A DNA stretch of 64,000 nucleotides from Lycocorax pyrrhopterus obiensis (GCA_014706295.1 JACSVZ010000002.1:56443617-56507616); one strand, 5' to 3'; shown: positions 10,160 through 23,800, counted from the first letter of the stretch. Numbers and translations are program-made. Notes: generated by a model from the sequence alone, not told the origin.

Positions 10160-13100
10160 CCTTGCTCTCTTCCTGACATTTAAAAACTTCCATTGGCACC
10201 ACAAAGAGGTGCCACTCACTGTCCTCTTAACGACCTGGAAACCGCACATGTAGTGTGATGGTCTGGACTTTAAAGCACTCAGTCTTTAACCTCAGTCTTG
10301 CAGAGGTCCAGCTCGTGGCGCTTTGCTGGAAAGTTTGGAGACAGGAGGACTAGCGCAGTGACCGCTTCTGTGCTAGCACGTTTCTCTGAGCGAGAGCCAG
10401 ACGGCCACTTCAGACTGCGCGAGACTGAAAGGGTATTGGGTCTCACACATAGCCGAGGGGAAAAGTGAAGTGCAGAACTCACCTGGGGTGAGTACAGAAT
10501 GCAGGCTACGAAGGGCAAGGTGAATGCTTCTGTTCTTAGCCCTGTTTCATGGGAGCAACTGCCAGAGGTTTTAAGGTTTAGAACTCGGCTCTGACAGAGT
10601 GAAACAAGGTGACAGTCCATACAGCTTGGAGGGAACGTGCCTTCAACCGAAAGGCTGCCGCGGGAAGGGGTAACGGAGGAAGTTCTTCTGTCCTGGAGCC
10701 TTTCTCTGCGACACAGGGACGCTGTAACCACTGGTGGACTGAAAGTGCAGGGACAGTACAGAGAGCTGACAGACAATGAACATGCAGAGCACCATGGGGT
10801 GATTGCAGGTCACAGGCTGCAAGAGGAGTGTGACTGCCACCTGAATGCGGTCCGAAAGCAAGGCATCAGTTTTATTAGCTTCGAAATTGTGTTTTGTGTT
10901 TTTTTTCAAGTATTGTAGAAAGAAAAGAATATTGTTAAAGCAGTTCTCACTCACTGCGGAAACAGAGTGTTTCTCCTACTGGGAGAGGGGTCCAAATTCT
11001 CTTATCTCTAGGTAAGACAGTTACCTGGGAGAATCTCTCCTCTTCCAGTGACTGATAGGAAAAAGTCAGGTGCTTTGTGCCTTCTATATAGCTAGAGCAT
11101 GCAGTTGCCTGTTACCTTGTTCTGAGCAGCTGCATAATAATCACATGTACAAGTAGGAATATAAAGCTGTTGGCTTGAGTTTCTATCAGCTAAAATACTT
11201 TACACAATAGTTTACAGCAATAAGACAGAAGATAAGATTTAGGTCTGTGCTTATATGGTTTGATTAACAGGTGTTTTAGAAATAAAAAGGAAACAATATT
11301 ACTTGTATGTGACTTTAAAGCATGCAAAATGCATGGTCTACAAACCATTAGCAATATTTACCTTTTCATAGGACATCACCTAATATGTCATGCTCAACAA
11401 GCATAAAGTGTCAGACCGTTATGATTTTGAAAGTTTTACGGAAGTTCTAATAGTGTATACAAAACTAAGGTGCTTCATTTATTGGGCTAGAGTCGTCTTC
11501 AGTAAATGGTATCTTAATCCTAACAGAAGATAAAATCTATCTGTCAAATCATTTTTGTAAAAGTGAAACTGTTCAAATTACACCATTCACTCATATTTAA
11601 GATATTAAATTGTGCAAGTAAGAATTTTTTCAGCTACAAATCATGACCGTTTACAGTCCTTACATGAGACTACACAAGGTGCTTTTTTTCTACAGCAGCT
11701 GCTGAGCATTTTCAGTTTTGCAAGGTGGACTGTATGACAGTGAGATTATGATGGTACACTCAGCTGAGAAGCAAAGCACTACCAGAGTCCTAAAATACCT
11801 GTAGATCACATTCTTTCAATCTCACAGAGAGTAAAGCTAAACAGAAGAGTGTCCAGGTACAGTTCCCAAAGAAAAATATTTCAGGACTGCTGACAGTGTC
11901 TGGACTACTCCTTTTCCTCACAGCCTGTTATCTACAGAACACACAGCTACAAATGAGTAGGAAGGCAGAGAACAGGGGATGTGGTGCAATTCAAGGGGTG
12001 TGAGTTAAACATGCAGACAGAAGGAGCTTTCTCAGTTGACATCAATTGTGATGGAGATTTTTACAGGATATTTTTAGGATGGGTACAAGATCTCAGTGAG
12101 ATTGAAAGAATATGATGGTACATAGAATTTGAAAGGAAAGCTCATTGCCCTAGTGTGCATGGGGCAGTTGCTATCCTCCTCTCTGAATGTAAAATCTAGC
12201 AACTGATTTACCTTTGCCATGTTTTGTGGAGGGATTGTAATAAAGGCTATGGTTGCTGGGAGTGTGCAAAAATATGAGGCTGCACACAGCTTTAAAAGAA
12301 ACAAACCTTAGCACTAATATGGGTTTTTACAGGCTGCATGGGAAAAGGTGATTCCCAGCACAGTCTTTTTTTGTAATAGGTGCTTATTTTTCTGCAGCAA
12401 ATGCTGAGCATCTTAAGATTTGCAGGTGGACTCTATGACAGTGAAAGAAGATGATGGTACACTCAGACAAGAATCAAAGTGCATAACTTCAGTGTGTGCT
12501 CTGTAGTGGACCACTCTTCTTTCTTCTGCTGCTGATGGGAAGGCAAGAGATAGAACATCCTGTCCCTGAGCCCATGCTGTTACTCCCCTTGTCTATAGTA
12601 ACAGCAGGCAGCTGGGTTTCCTCTGCAAAGATATTTACGTATAGAAATCACTTCAGCAGTGTATTGTGGAAGCATAAGGTGCAATGGATGTGATTTAGAA
12701 CCAGTTATTTTTTGTCAATCACGACAAAGTAAAAACGGCCATTCCTCACTTTATTGAAATTCTCCTAAAATAGATGGTGTGTCAAATTTTATATCACAGG
12801 AGGACACAGCAGAAAAAAAGTTCACACTAAAATGAGTGCTCCAAACTAGGCAAGTGGGCACAGGCAACTGCCAATTTAATTAAGTATACCCAGCACCACT
12901 TAGTGGTGAAAGCTGAGTCACCACTAACAGGAATGAGAAATTTGAATACTAGCCTTTTGTAGTTTTTAACCTTCTGAGCAAGAACTAGGTCTAGCCTGTT
13001 TGTCCTCACTTTCCAAATACCATTAAAGTGCCTTTACTATTAGAAAGTGTCTCTACCAAGAAAAAGAAACCCAAGACAGTTGAATCTCTAGGCCAGCAGA

Positions 13101-13350
13101 ACCAGAGCTGACATAGCCTGGAGCTGCATTTAAACAAATGATCCAGCTTATCTCTCTGCCCTCCAAAGAACAGTGATCTCTTGGCTCATTTATATAGACT
13201 TGGGCTATAAGCAAATATAACAGATGTAGAAAAACTGAAAACTGACAGTAACTGAAACACAACTATTATTTTTCCTTTCCATCCACCAGTTATAAAACTA
13301 TCCAACTTGTGCACTTACATAACAGAACACAGTAAGTAACTAATAAAGTC
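10160..13350. repeat. Decayed, AT-rich continuation of the short-repeat domain
   Basis: No gene was found. Remnants of the 150-190 bp repeat family are visible: TTCTGTCCTGGAGCC at about 10687, the box GCAACTGCCAGAGGTTTTAAGG at about 10556, CAGCTGCTGAGCATTTTCAG at about 11697, and a close relative at about 12396. The last two are each followed by a GTGGACT(C/G)TATGACAGTG stretch. Copies become more AT-rich and less alike toward 13 kb, as expected for old repeats. Confidence 0.55.
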
Positions 13351-13351
13351 T

Positions 13352-13357
13352 TTTATT
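13352..13357 (-). promoter_or_regulatory. Candidate polyadenylation signal of the LSM5 pseudogene
   Basis: The minus strand reads AATAAA about 237 bases after the LSM5-like stop codon. Its use is unproven. Confidence 0.4.
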
Positions 13358-13593
13358 CAGAACAGATTAATGTGTCTTTCCAAGAAAGTCACAATTTCAA
13401 CTTAAAAAGTCAGCATTATCATTAGCAATGCACCTTTCCTGAAGAGGAAAATCCTTGTCATTTATCAAATGTCAAGTGCAAGAGTGTGTAAATAAAATAA
13501 ACAAAAAATCCACACCAAAACCCACACCCCAAAAGCTCTATTTAGATTTATATATTAAAAAATCACGTCTTCATAGATGACAACTCTATCAAT

Positions 13594-16500
13594 TTATACT
13601 TCAGGTGCTTGTCCTCCAGGAACCAGCTATAAAAGAATAAGACAATTTTACATTAGTGCCATAGATTTGAGCTTTACAAACCCATGCGTTCTTGCTTTAC
13701 AACACTTCAGCAGATGAAGACTAGAGTGGACCACAGAACGGGGTTTTAGATTCAGCATTATCTTATCACAACAGAGGAAGTCAGCCACTTCCAGAGAAGC
13801 ACATGCCAAAAAGAATCTTCAAAATACAGAGGAAGTCTAACAAAACACAAAGGAGATCCTAGAAAACATACATTTTTGCTTTTCTCTTTGCTGTTCACTC
13901 CAACGAGACAATTATATCTGGAAATGTCACAGATCATTTTCAAAACAACAAAGAACACTCTTCCTTTCACAAAGAATTTCTCCAACTGCTGATTCTTCCC
14001 CAAACTTGCTATACTGTGAAGCTGGTTTCCTCTTTCCAACTTCTATTGCAAAGCAGGGCCCAAAAACTAAGAGCCTGAACCCTTCTACAGGCAGCAGGCA
14101 GTAAGCACAAACTTTTCTAGTGAAGAAAGTAGTGTTCAGTTCTTACTGAACAGAAATACAAAAGAAAAACAATGAATGAGGGAAAAAAATATAACCATTC
14201 CTTTTACTGATACATTTTTAATAATCAGCTGAACATTTTGAGGCAAAGTTTTGCCGCTTTTGGGACCAAAGTAAGAAAAAGACTAATGCAATTTTACCAC
14301 ACACAAGAAACCGGAACATGCACTATCCTTTATGGATGGGGAACAATATACAAAGCAGAAAATGGCTTAGAAATTAAGTCAAGATGGCACTTGCTCAGAC
14401 ACACTCTGTGGAGGTGCAAGGTAGGTAAGAGAACAAAATCATTCACACAGAGCTGACTTGGACTCAAGACAGTTTTCCTCCGCCTGCAAATCAGGAACGC
14501 TGTTAGGAAGTCCAGCCTTTAAGCCATCTATGCAAACAAGAAAAAACTACAGAGGTTTTGCTTCTGTGGTATTTAGGAAATTGCAGAATTCAGCAATTGC
14601 AAAATTCCAATATTTAATTACTGTTTCAGTATTGATCTACATACAGCAGCACATGATAAACTAAAAATCATAATGCTTCTGATTTGGTATAACCAACAGA
14701 ACTTTAGTTTTTTTAATTTTTCAGAGTATGTAGAGATTCAGCTCTCTGGGTATCACATGGTATCATAATCATCAAATGACTTGACAAGCTTGTAAGCACC
14801 CAGACTGCTACAAACACATTTATACATAAGATAACAAATAAAATGTAGATGTATTCCATCTACATACCTATGCAGGCAAACACTCAGCAGTTAGAAGCTG
14901 CTGTATGAAGCACCCAACAGAGTGGGCGAGATCAGTGATTCCCTGCACATCTGAAAACCTGCAAAACATTCAATAAAATGAAATTAGGATCATGCTCCTT
15001 TCGTTTTTCTTTCTTTTTTTTTTTTTTAACTGTAAAATGTACCAAGTAAGGCAACAAGATCAGTTTTCAGAATAATTCATAGAATCATATGCCCTGGAAG
15101 CTTCTTGAAAATAGCTTATGTAACAAAACAGTACGGAAAGCTCAGCTTGAAGTAGTTGAACTCAGTTACTGTTCAATTTACAGGTACAGAAAATAAATGC
15201 ACAGCCTTTTAACAGTGGTGACTTACCATTGTTATGTTATTTCCATTTAGAAAAATCTTGACTAGCTTTGTGATTCTTCTGCCCTCAGGTGATATTCACT
15301 GAAGTAGCATTAGAAAGAGTAATAACACATAATCAGGTACAAAGATCCCAGTTTGTATTACAGAAGTAAAACAAATCTCTAAGATGACAGCTGTTGGAAC
15401 TAACAAATAAATTAGCCATACTGCAACATAATCTTGATAAATGGACCACCTGAGTAAAAAAAAGCTACCTAGCAATTAAAAAGCACTTTTCTACTCGGTA
15501 CACAAACATACAGATTCACCCTCTAAATCCCGGAAATTTCTTGAATACCAGTGGTACTCAAAATACATTTTCAATAGCAACATGTCTTACCAAGGTAATA
15601 CTCTTTAAGTCTGCTACCTTTTAAATCTTTGCCTAGACTTTAAGGAAGTGTCAAAAGCAAACACGCTGCTGGAAAATTCGACACACAACCTGTCGCACTT
15701 GGACATGAAAAGAACCACGCAGAAACCTTGTCAGGAGAGAAGCAAGAAAGAGAGGGGGTCAGAGACCCTGAGCTTTGTTATATATGTTCTTAGAAACCAC
15801 CATGGATTGGAGGGAGAAATTGCCACCCCTCAATCACACTGGTCAAAGGAAAAATCCATCAAACATCTCCACCTAGGAGAATGGAATGAAAAACAATAAA
15901 GACGGTTAACAAAACATGGCTATGCTTACAGAAAGTGCGTGAGAAACTGTTACAGAAAATGAAAACATCGAAGAACTGCGAACTCAGGCAACAACAACCC
16001 ATGCAAAATTAAGGCTACAAATTACACATATAAATCATGCAACAGGTACTCCGTGACTTGGCTGAAGAGATCCCCCTCTGTAATTTATGTCCAAAGCATA
16101 AACTATTCAGCTAGTAAGTATTCAAAAAATATAAGTCCTCCTTTCTTATACGTCTTACATAATTATTTTCCTCAGCAAACCAAGCATTAAATAGTATCAA
16201 GAGGCAGAAGTAATACTTACAATTTTGTAACATCTTCTAACACCATAGCTGAAAATCCAGTTCCAGGGAAAAGAAGGCCCAGCACTCTAAAGTAAAAACA
16301 TTTAGTTATTTTAATTTTACACTGCACTGTGAATTTTTCCATAAAATAAAAATATCAGAAAATTACTACTAAGCCGTACAAAAAGGTTCTAGCTAGTGAA
16401 CTCAAATATGTCAAAGGCAGTTAGTGAATTGAGCCAAAGCATAAAGTGGATGGCTGTAACTGTTTCCATCAAAGGATACTGACAAAGTCATCAAATCCTA

Positions 16501-17114
16501 GGAGTGTTCCAACAAGTTTTTTATCACTCATCACAATATGAAGAGTGAACTTATGCATTTGTCCACAAGCTCTGTAAACAAAACCAAGAGATGCTTTTTT
16601 TAGAGTGTACGTATTTTTAGAACAAACCCCTTGACATTGTGATGACAAAAAGTAACTGCCACAGCCAGTGGTAAAAAAAATAAAATCAAAAAGACACAAA
16701 AAGATATGTTAAGGAAGTTTCTTTGCACACTCTGCTGCTGCTAGTACATAGACAAATTTCTTGGGCAATGATTTTAACATGACAGGAACACGTACACTTC
16801 AGTGAGAGCACTTACTGTCTCCAGTTTGCGGCTAATGACCATGTGGCCAAGTACCAGCACTCAACCCCAGCCATGGCCAAAGCCACCTTCCTGTCTGCTG
16901 TCCCCACCCTACGGCAGGGGCCGGGCGAGGAACCTCCCACTGAGCTTCAGCACCGTTTGCACTACCCAAAGGTACCCGCACACAGCCTCTTTGTCTTTTC
17001 TTCCCCCCTCTTTTCCCTGCCCACCGGACACTGGGTGAGTGCGGGAACATCGCGGCGATGCTGGTTACCAAGTGGCAGGAGCTGAGAGGAGTTGGTGATC
17101 GCATTGGCCACCAT
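13594..17114 (-). pseudogene. LSM5: LSM5-like unprocessed pseudogene (U6 snRNA-associated Sm-like protein)
   Basis: LSM5 is a subunit of the LSM2-8 ring on U6 snRNA and the LSM1-7 ring in mRNA decay. It is about 91 residues long. Five exons are visible on the minus strand: 17114-17069 (start codon, MVANAITNSSQLLPL), 16571-16480, 16248-16221 (MVLEDVT), 15298-15227 and 13626-13594 (LVPGGQAPEV and stop). Every junction has GT and AG, and exon order and phases match LSM5. Exon 2 lacks one lysine codon and one further base, so the frame ends at TGA 16533-16531 after 28 codons. The original frame resumes as HIVMSDKKLVGTLLGFDDFV. Exon 4 has a net one-base loss (72 instead of 73) near ITPEG and an altered LDQ. 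Retained introns show that it arose by DNA duplication and not retrotransposition. The flawless SLC12A7 exons nearby argue against sequencing error. A functional parent presumably lies elsewhere. Confidence 0.9.
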
Positions 17115-17757
17115 ACTATATCCAGTCCCATCCAATTGCTGCACTCCCCAGCAGGCCTGACAAGCAGTATCAGAGCCGTTGCTCCTCCCCTTCCGTCCCT
17201 ACCCTCCAGCCCCACCCCTGTCCCGCAAACGCCCTCTGCCAGCTCAGTTTTTTCCTCCTTTTTTCCTCCCTGTTCTCCTCTAGCCAGTACAACCAGTACC
17301 GGAACAGCCCAGCAGCACTAGTGTTAATCATCCCTTCATGTAAGTCACCTTTTTTGTGGTGTGGAAGTATTTTATTTGCTGTATGTCATAGCTATTTCCT
17401 GTGTGGATTCCACTCCCCCCCCCCCCCACCCCGATTTTCTCATTTGTTCACAAGAGTGCTGTTGCATGAAGGATCTCTGGAAGCCTTTTTGCACAGACAG
17501 CTGGCTTGGAGCCAAAAAGCCACTGGCTGTTCAAACATGCTTTGCTTGCTTAATGCTGAAGCATTAAATGAAACTGTTATATCAATTTCTAGTGTCGATG
17601 CACATTTTGTAACATGGTGGAGTCCAGAAGAATTGAACCTGAATAAACTCAAACTTCAGACCAGGAAGGTGTGGTGGTGGAGTTGCTTTCTACATGAGGC
17701 AACACTTAGAATGTATTGACCTCTGTCTTGGGTTGGATGATTAGCAAGTTGAGAGAG
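17115..17757. other. Flank upstream of the LSM5 pseudogene
   Basis: The stretch 17150-17300 is C/T-rich on the plus strand and could be the remains of the LSM5 promoter and 5' UTR, without a TATA box. A run of 13 Cs lies at 17415-17427. Nothing else is recognised. Confidence 0.4.
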
Positions 17758-18723
17758 TGTCTTGGTTTGAAAGACAGGTGTCTGCCAAGGAAGGTGGGAA
17801 CCTCACTTGGAATGGAAAATGTGACCCCCTTCCTCCAAATTATTATAACTTTGAAATTAAGGGGCTTTCAGGCAAAGATATGGGAAAAGGAATAACAGTT
17901 CTTTACTAGTATGTATGTGTATAACAAGACAAGCAAACAACAACAGTGGCAGCAACAACAAACCAAAAAATCCAGAAAACCCAATAAACAGTCTCTTCCT
18001 GCTCTTTAAGCCGTTTCCTCTTTGCTGTTGTTACGACCACAGCCGGCAGGGGCGCTGTTGGCTCCCGGCCGGGCAGGGCAGGTGCGATGGTTCCCCTGCG
18101 GCGGCAGGGGGTGCTCTGGTGCGAGATCGGAGACCACGCTGTTAATGGTGGCTTGGCCGAGCTGGGAAGTCATGGGTGGCAGTTGGTCATGATTGCAGGG
18201 TTACCACACAGAGGGGGCCCATAAGGGGTCACCTCACATGTTGGCTCTGGACCCTCTCCAAACAGCCGGAAAACAAACAAACAAAAAAATTAAGCAGACT
18301 TGCAGTGCAGGAAAACCACAGCAGACCGGGATCTCGGAGTCCAACCCCCAGGAGTGGCTGCGGCAACGCTTCGTGGGCAGAGGGTTTGGTGAGAGCCGGT
18401 TCCGATGTTTCGGCACCACACATGCTGGTTCTGAGCTCAGAGTGGTCAGGTGGCAGGGAAGCAGGCAAACAGCTCCTTCCTCCCCAAACCTCAGAAGCCA
18501 GACCCAGCAAAACCCCAGCCAAAACCTGTGAGGTAGCCCCCTCACCTTTTTCTCCCAACCCGCCCCCAGCCAGAGCCATTCAATGGAATGTTGTGACACC
18601 TAGTTACATAGTTTTTTCCTAATTGCCCCATTTGTCTCTCAGGCAATGCCATCACACCCCCACCCCATTGTCCTTCTTCCAGGTAGCAGATGGGAAAAAA
18701 ATCACTGAACGAAACCCAGAACA
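17758..18723. mobile_element. Solo LTR of an avian endogenous retrovirus
   Basis: The element begins TGTCTTGGTTTGAAAGACAG and ends CCCAGAACA, so it has TG...CA ends. It resembles a common avian LTR family, including the stretch CAAATTATTATAACTTTGAA and the following GGGGCTTTCAGGCAAAGATA. Flanking bases are GAGAG before and GAGGG after, which fits a 5-bp target duplication with one mismatch. No internal retroviral sequence is attached. Transcriptional orientation is uncertain (perhaps minus). Confidence 0.7.
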
Positions 18724-18734
18724 GAGGGTTAGGA

Positions 18735-20870
18735 TAAAAGGGTTAGAATAGTAAGGGTGATACTGTTGTGGATGTTTGCTACAGGCCACCTAAGCAGGTG
18801 TCTCAAAGTTTCAAGCCCTGGTTCTTGTGGGGGACTTTAACTACTCTGACATCTGCTGGAGAAGCAACATAGATAAGCACAAACAGTTTAGGAGGTTCCT
18901 GGAAAGCATTGATAACTTCTTGTCACAAGTAGTGGAGATTCCCAGAAGGAGTGGTGTGCTGCTTGACCTTATACTAACCAACAAGGAAGGCCTTGATGAT
19001 ATGAAGTTTGCAGGCAGCCTTTGCTGTAGTGACCATGGGATTGTAGAGTTCAGTACTGAACAAAGTAGCAGGAGAGAGAGCAAGATTATGACCACAGACT
19101 TCAGGAGAGCTAACTTTAGCATCTTTATGGATCTTGGAAGAATTCCATGGGAGCAACCCCTGCAGAGAAGAGGTATCCAAGAGAGTTGATTGATATTCAA
19201 GGTTCTCTTTCTTCAGGCTCAATGACAATCCCAGTGAGGAAGAAATCAGGCTAAGGGCACATGAAACCTCTGTGGATGAATAAAGAACTACTGTCATGTC
19301 TAAAGTACAAGAAAGAAATACACAGGAGATGGAAGTGGGGTCAGGCTACTTGCAGTGGATATAGGGAGATGGTCAGAGTAAGCAGAAATGAGGCTAGAAA
19401 GGCCAAGGCCCATCTGGAATTAAATCTGGCCAAGGATGCCAAGGGTCTTTTTCAAATACATCAATAACAAAAGGGAAAAAAAGGATCATGTCAGCCCATT
19501 ATTTAATGGGGAGGGGACCCTCTGGTAACAGAGGATGCAGAGAAGGAAGAGCTATTGAATGCTCTCTTTGCATCAGTATTCACTGATAAGAGCAGCCCTG
19601 AGGAATCTCTGATGCAGGAGACCCAGGGTAAATGAATTTTGGGAAAAGCACCTTCCCTTGGTTAAGGATGATTGGGTCAGAGAGTACCTAAACAAAGTCA
19701 ACACCCACATCCTTGGGCCCTGACAGGATGCATCCTTGAGCGCTGAAAGAGCTGGCGGACATCATAACCAGGCTGCTCATGATCATCTTTGAAAGGTCAT
19801 AGTGATTAGGAGAGGTGCATGAGGACTGGGAATGTTCCGTGATAGCAAATGTTACCCCTGTCATCAAAAAGGGCCAGAAGGAGGACCCAGGACCAGTCAG
19901 CTGACGGGCCAGCCAGCCTTGCCTTGATCCCTGGAAAGGTGATGGAGTGCCTCATTCTGAAGGCCATCTCCATCTATGTGGATGACAAGAAAGTGATCAG
20001 GGAGTAGTCAGCATGGGTTCACAAAAGGTAAGTCATGTTTGACCATCCTGATGGCCTTCTACAATGAAACAACCACCTGGATGGGTGAAAGGAGAGCAGC
20101 GGATATTGTCTGCCTCGGTTTCAGCAAGACTTTCAACACTGTGTCTCACAACATCCTCATGGGCAAAGTCAAGAAGTGTGGGTTGGAGGTGGACAGTGAG
20201 GTGGATTGGGAACTGGTTGAATGGCAAATCCTAGATGGTCATGATCAATCGCACAGTCTAGTTGGAGGCCTGTCACCTAGGGTTCTATACTGGGTCCAGT
20301 ATTGTTTAACTTGTTCATCAATGACTTGGACGAGGGGGCAGATACCTCCTCAGCAAGTTTGCTGATGATACAAAACTCTGAGGAGTGGCTGACACCTCAA
20401 AGGGGTGTGTGGGCCTTCAGAGGGACCTCAACATGTTGGAGAGATGGGCAGAGAAAAACTTTCTGAATTTCAACAAGGGCAAATGCAGGGTCCTACACCT
20501 GAGGAGGAATAACCCAAACACCAGTACAGGCTGGGTGCTGACCTGCTGGAAAGCAGCTCTGAGAAAAGGACCTAGGGGTCCTCGTGGACAAAAAACTGCC
20601 CATGAGCCATCAGTGTGTCCTTGTGGCCAAGAAGGCCAATGGTGTCCTGGGGTACATTAGGAAGAGCTCTGCCAGGAGGCCGAGGGAGGTGATCCTGACC
20701 CTCTGCTCAGCCCCCGTGAGGCGCATCTCGATTATCGTGTCCAGTTCTGGGCTCCTCAGTACAAGAGAGACATGGAGCTCCTGGAGCAGGTCCAGCAGAG
20801 AGCTACAAGAATGATTAGGGGACTGGCGCATCTCTCTTAGGAGGAATGTGGTGCTGCTTCCAGAGGTGTA
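18735..20870 (+). mobile_element. Decayed CR1 LINE with endonuclease and reverse transcriptase remnants
   Basis: CR1 is the dominant avian non-LTR retrotransposon. Recognisable pieces of its ORF2 lie in order on the plus strand: an endonuclease region (GDFNYSDICW at about 18829, then GVLLDLILTNKEG and CSDHGIVEF), a linker with KPLWMNKELL at 19264, and a reverse transcriptase region ending with the catalytic box KFADDTKL (20355-20378). After it come FLNFNKGKCRVLHLRRNNP and the C-terminal part. Multiple frameshifts and stops separate these pieces. The element is truncated at both ends. Its 5' remnant begins about ten bases after the neighbouring LTR, and the typical 3' terminal repeat is missing. 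Confidence 0.9.
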
Positions 20871-23800
20871 ACATACTTTTTCAAGGATGAACAGCTGGTG
20901 GTATCACAGGGCTGCTAACTCAGTTCCTAAATGTGGTTAGTTGCTAAGTGCTAAGTTGCTGTGGTAAGTTGCTAAGTATCTCCAAACACTTGGACCTTCC
21001 TGAGTAAAATGCAGCCTCTGAAATCAGCAGATATTGCTGCCCCACTGGACTCCACACAGGAGTCCTTTGCAGACCAGAGATGTAATGCTGGATGGGACTC
21101 ACTGCGGGGCTGCTGCCTCTCCCTTGAGCAGAGGGTTCATGAGGTGATAGCTGGGGTAGTTATAATGGCTGTGTGAGTCAGCACAGACAGGACACTGGAA
21201 CCACCAGAAAACCGCAGATGGAATGCAAAGAGCGAATCCATTTTTATTACCAACTGGGACATCCCCAAAGCAACACCCAGACAGAGGCATCCAGGGATAC
21301 AGGTACCATTGAGTTCAGTTCATGCTAGGGGATCACCAACCCTGCTGTTTTCATCTCTTTGTCAGTGATTTGTGCAGGTGAACTTTATTACTGTGCTTTG
21401 ATCTTCTCTGGAGCAGGGCAGTAATCTCAAGCACGTGCAGCAGGGCACCACTGAATCTACCAAAGGCCTGTGTTATCTAAACAGAGATGTTCTACTTGTC
21501 AAATATAGGAGGCTAAAAAAAATTTCGTATGATACACATCTTTTTCTACACCCCAGCTGCATGTCACTGGAGCATGTTTATAATCCTCCACATCAATCTT
21601 CCATTATTATCCCACGCTGGATCTGAAAATGACTAGCCTTTCCATTACACCAGTGTAAGCTATGTCCCCTTTTTTTTTCAAAGCCGATGTTACTTCCATG
21701 GTGATCTATTGGCACTGTCCTTCCTAGTCTATGGTTCTGGTTACACTTTAGCCTTCCTTTGGGCTGTGGCTGTTGAAGTCACCCCATCTTGCAACCGTGG
21801 GAAAGAGTCCAGATCATTGATTAAAGGTATTAAATGGAATTGACCCTAGAAAGATGCATTATGCCTCTCTGATTGTAGATGACCAAATCTCCACCTTCTT
21901 CCCAATTCCAGAACTGAGAATATTTGTTTACACTTTTAAAGGCACATCTGCTCTGTGAAGTTGTCATGAAAAGATGATGGTGGTGATCTTTTTTTTACCC
22001 TTCTCAATCATTTCTAGAATAAATGCTTTCAGTCAGAAATGGTTTCTTTCTGCTTTCTGCTAATGTTTCTTCTGTGTATTGTGGGAAATTATGCATAGAG
22101 CCACTGACTTGTTTTTCCATCCTCTGCTTCATTGGGCTGAAGGTTTCTCTTGAGCCTGGGATCCATCACACAGCATCAGTTTTACTTAGAGCTCTTTCTT
22201 TGTTGGGGTTTTCACAGGCTGAAAGACAACCTTGGTTATGCTCCTTATTATTTCCATTTTCATTTTGAGCACCAGCTAACCTGCTCCTAATGAAACAGAA
22301 CGATAAGCTTCATTGATGCTTAGTAGAAGTGTAATCCTTTTGTTGTAGTTTTCTGCAGTGCTGGGAGATTATATGATGAGGTTTATAGAGTCCACAACGT
22401 GTCTATTGAAACAAACTGATGTGCTGAACAAGTATTTTTCATACAGGAACACTGCTTCTCTACCTTATCTCGTGAAATTTTCTCTCACAATGTTTCTACC
22501 TGAAGGGGGAGAATAAGGAAGAGAAGCCTCACAGGAGCACACTTCTGTGAGTCACGGCTCTGTTTTTCACACTCAGCAGATTCAAAACTAGAGTTTATCC
22601 CTCCTGAAAGCTTTCTCAGGCTGAAATTGCAGACCTTCCAAGGCTCACTTTCCTTCATTTGATCCTTTTTAGGTGCTTCACAGGACACATTATCTTGCAG
22701 GCAAATTAGTTTCTCTCTCATCAGAATTGGGTTTGGCCACTGTACACAGAATTTCTCCAAGCAGGAAGTCTATTAAGGAGCAAGAGAGCCTATTGTTCTT
22801 AATATGCTTAATATGCTCAAATACTGACAAGCTTGTGATTTTCCTTCACCATTTAAATGCTTAAAGCTTATGGTTCAGGTCTTGCTGGAGAGATTTTTTT
22901 GTGGAAGAACATAGGCAGAGAAAATATTTGTATCCCAACTTCTCACTAGCTTGACAGGTAAAACCAGTGATTTACAATCAATCATAATGGGAATGATTTG
23001 TAGCAATTCAACACATTATCTGCATATATCAGTGTGTGGCATCAATGTTAACAGAGATGCTGGGAGGCATACCAAGAAGAGAGGTGGTTTACATGGTCAG
23101 GAAAAGAGATGATGCCTGAAAAGTTCTCTGAAAGGCAGCCTACGCCACACACCACAAGTTTCTCTAACACAGAAAAGAGATGCTTCTTCTTCCTCATGAC
23201 CTACCTCTTTTCCTGAGTAAGGAGGTCACTATTTCTTGAGCCTTTACTTCTAGAACTGATCCTTCCCTTTCAGTACCAACTCACGTCATTCCACGAATCA
23301 GCAACAAGTTGTCCCTTCACAGTTTCCTGCCGCTGCTTATGAGCAGCTCTTGCAAGAGCATTGCTGCTGCAGTTCCCTCCAGCTTGAGCCCCTTTGCCCT
23401 GGATGCAGCTCTGCTGTTTCCAACTGCTACCTTCAGTACAGGACCTCCACTGGATTTACAAGTACTGCTGTGATATGAGGGTTTGTTTGCACTAACCCAG
23501 GAGGTGAGTATAGAGATACATAAAGAGCTAGGAATAAATACAGGCCTATAGGCATACATATAGGTAGTGGTATGGACATGTGGGCATATTATTTTTTCCC
23601 AGTTGTTTCTAAGAGGTGATTATGTTCACTTAGTAACAGAGGGCAGAGGCAGTGGCGTTTTGTACTGTTGTTTTCAATGTGAATAATAGTTTCGGCAAAA
23701 AAGACAATTCATTCAGATAGACACAAAATTTTCTTCATTTCAGTGAGGAACCCAGCCAGGGCTGTCTACTTCAGCCTACAGCAGTATCTCCAATAAAAAA

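Larger units (their letters stand above)
7866..10160. repeat. Diverged third version of the macrosatellite material
   Basis: From 7866 the sequence still follows the GC-rich core of copy 1, but with many substitutions and fewer CpGs. A further relative of the core runs from about 8270 to 9475. It shares recognisable stretches with 2165-3250, such as the segment around 8650-8860 against 2500-2730 and 9100-9250 against 2960-3110. Segment 9480-9690 resembles 3310-3480 in reverse orientation. No gene is recognised. Confidence 0.7.

Noticed and set aside
16480..16571. Sequencing error as the cause of the broken LSM5 frame
   Set aside because: There are several independent changes (a missing codon, two separate frame-changing sites, an altered LDQ and a substituted Glu), while sixteen SLC12A7 exons in the same window show none.
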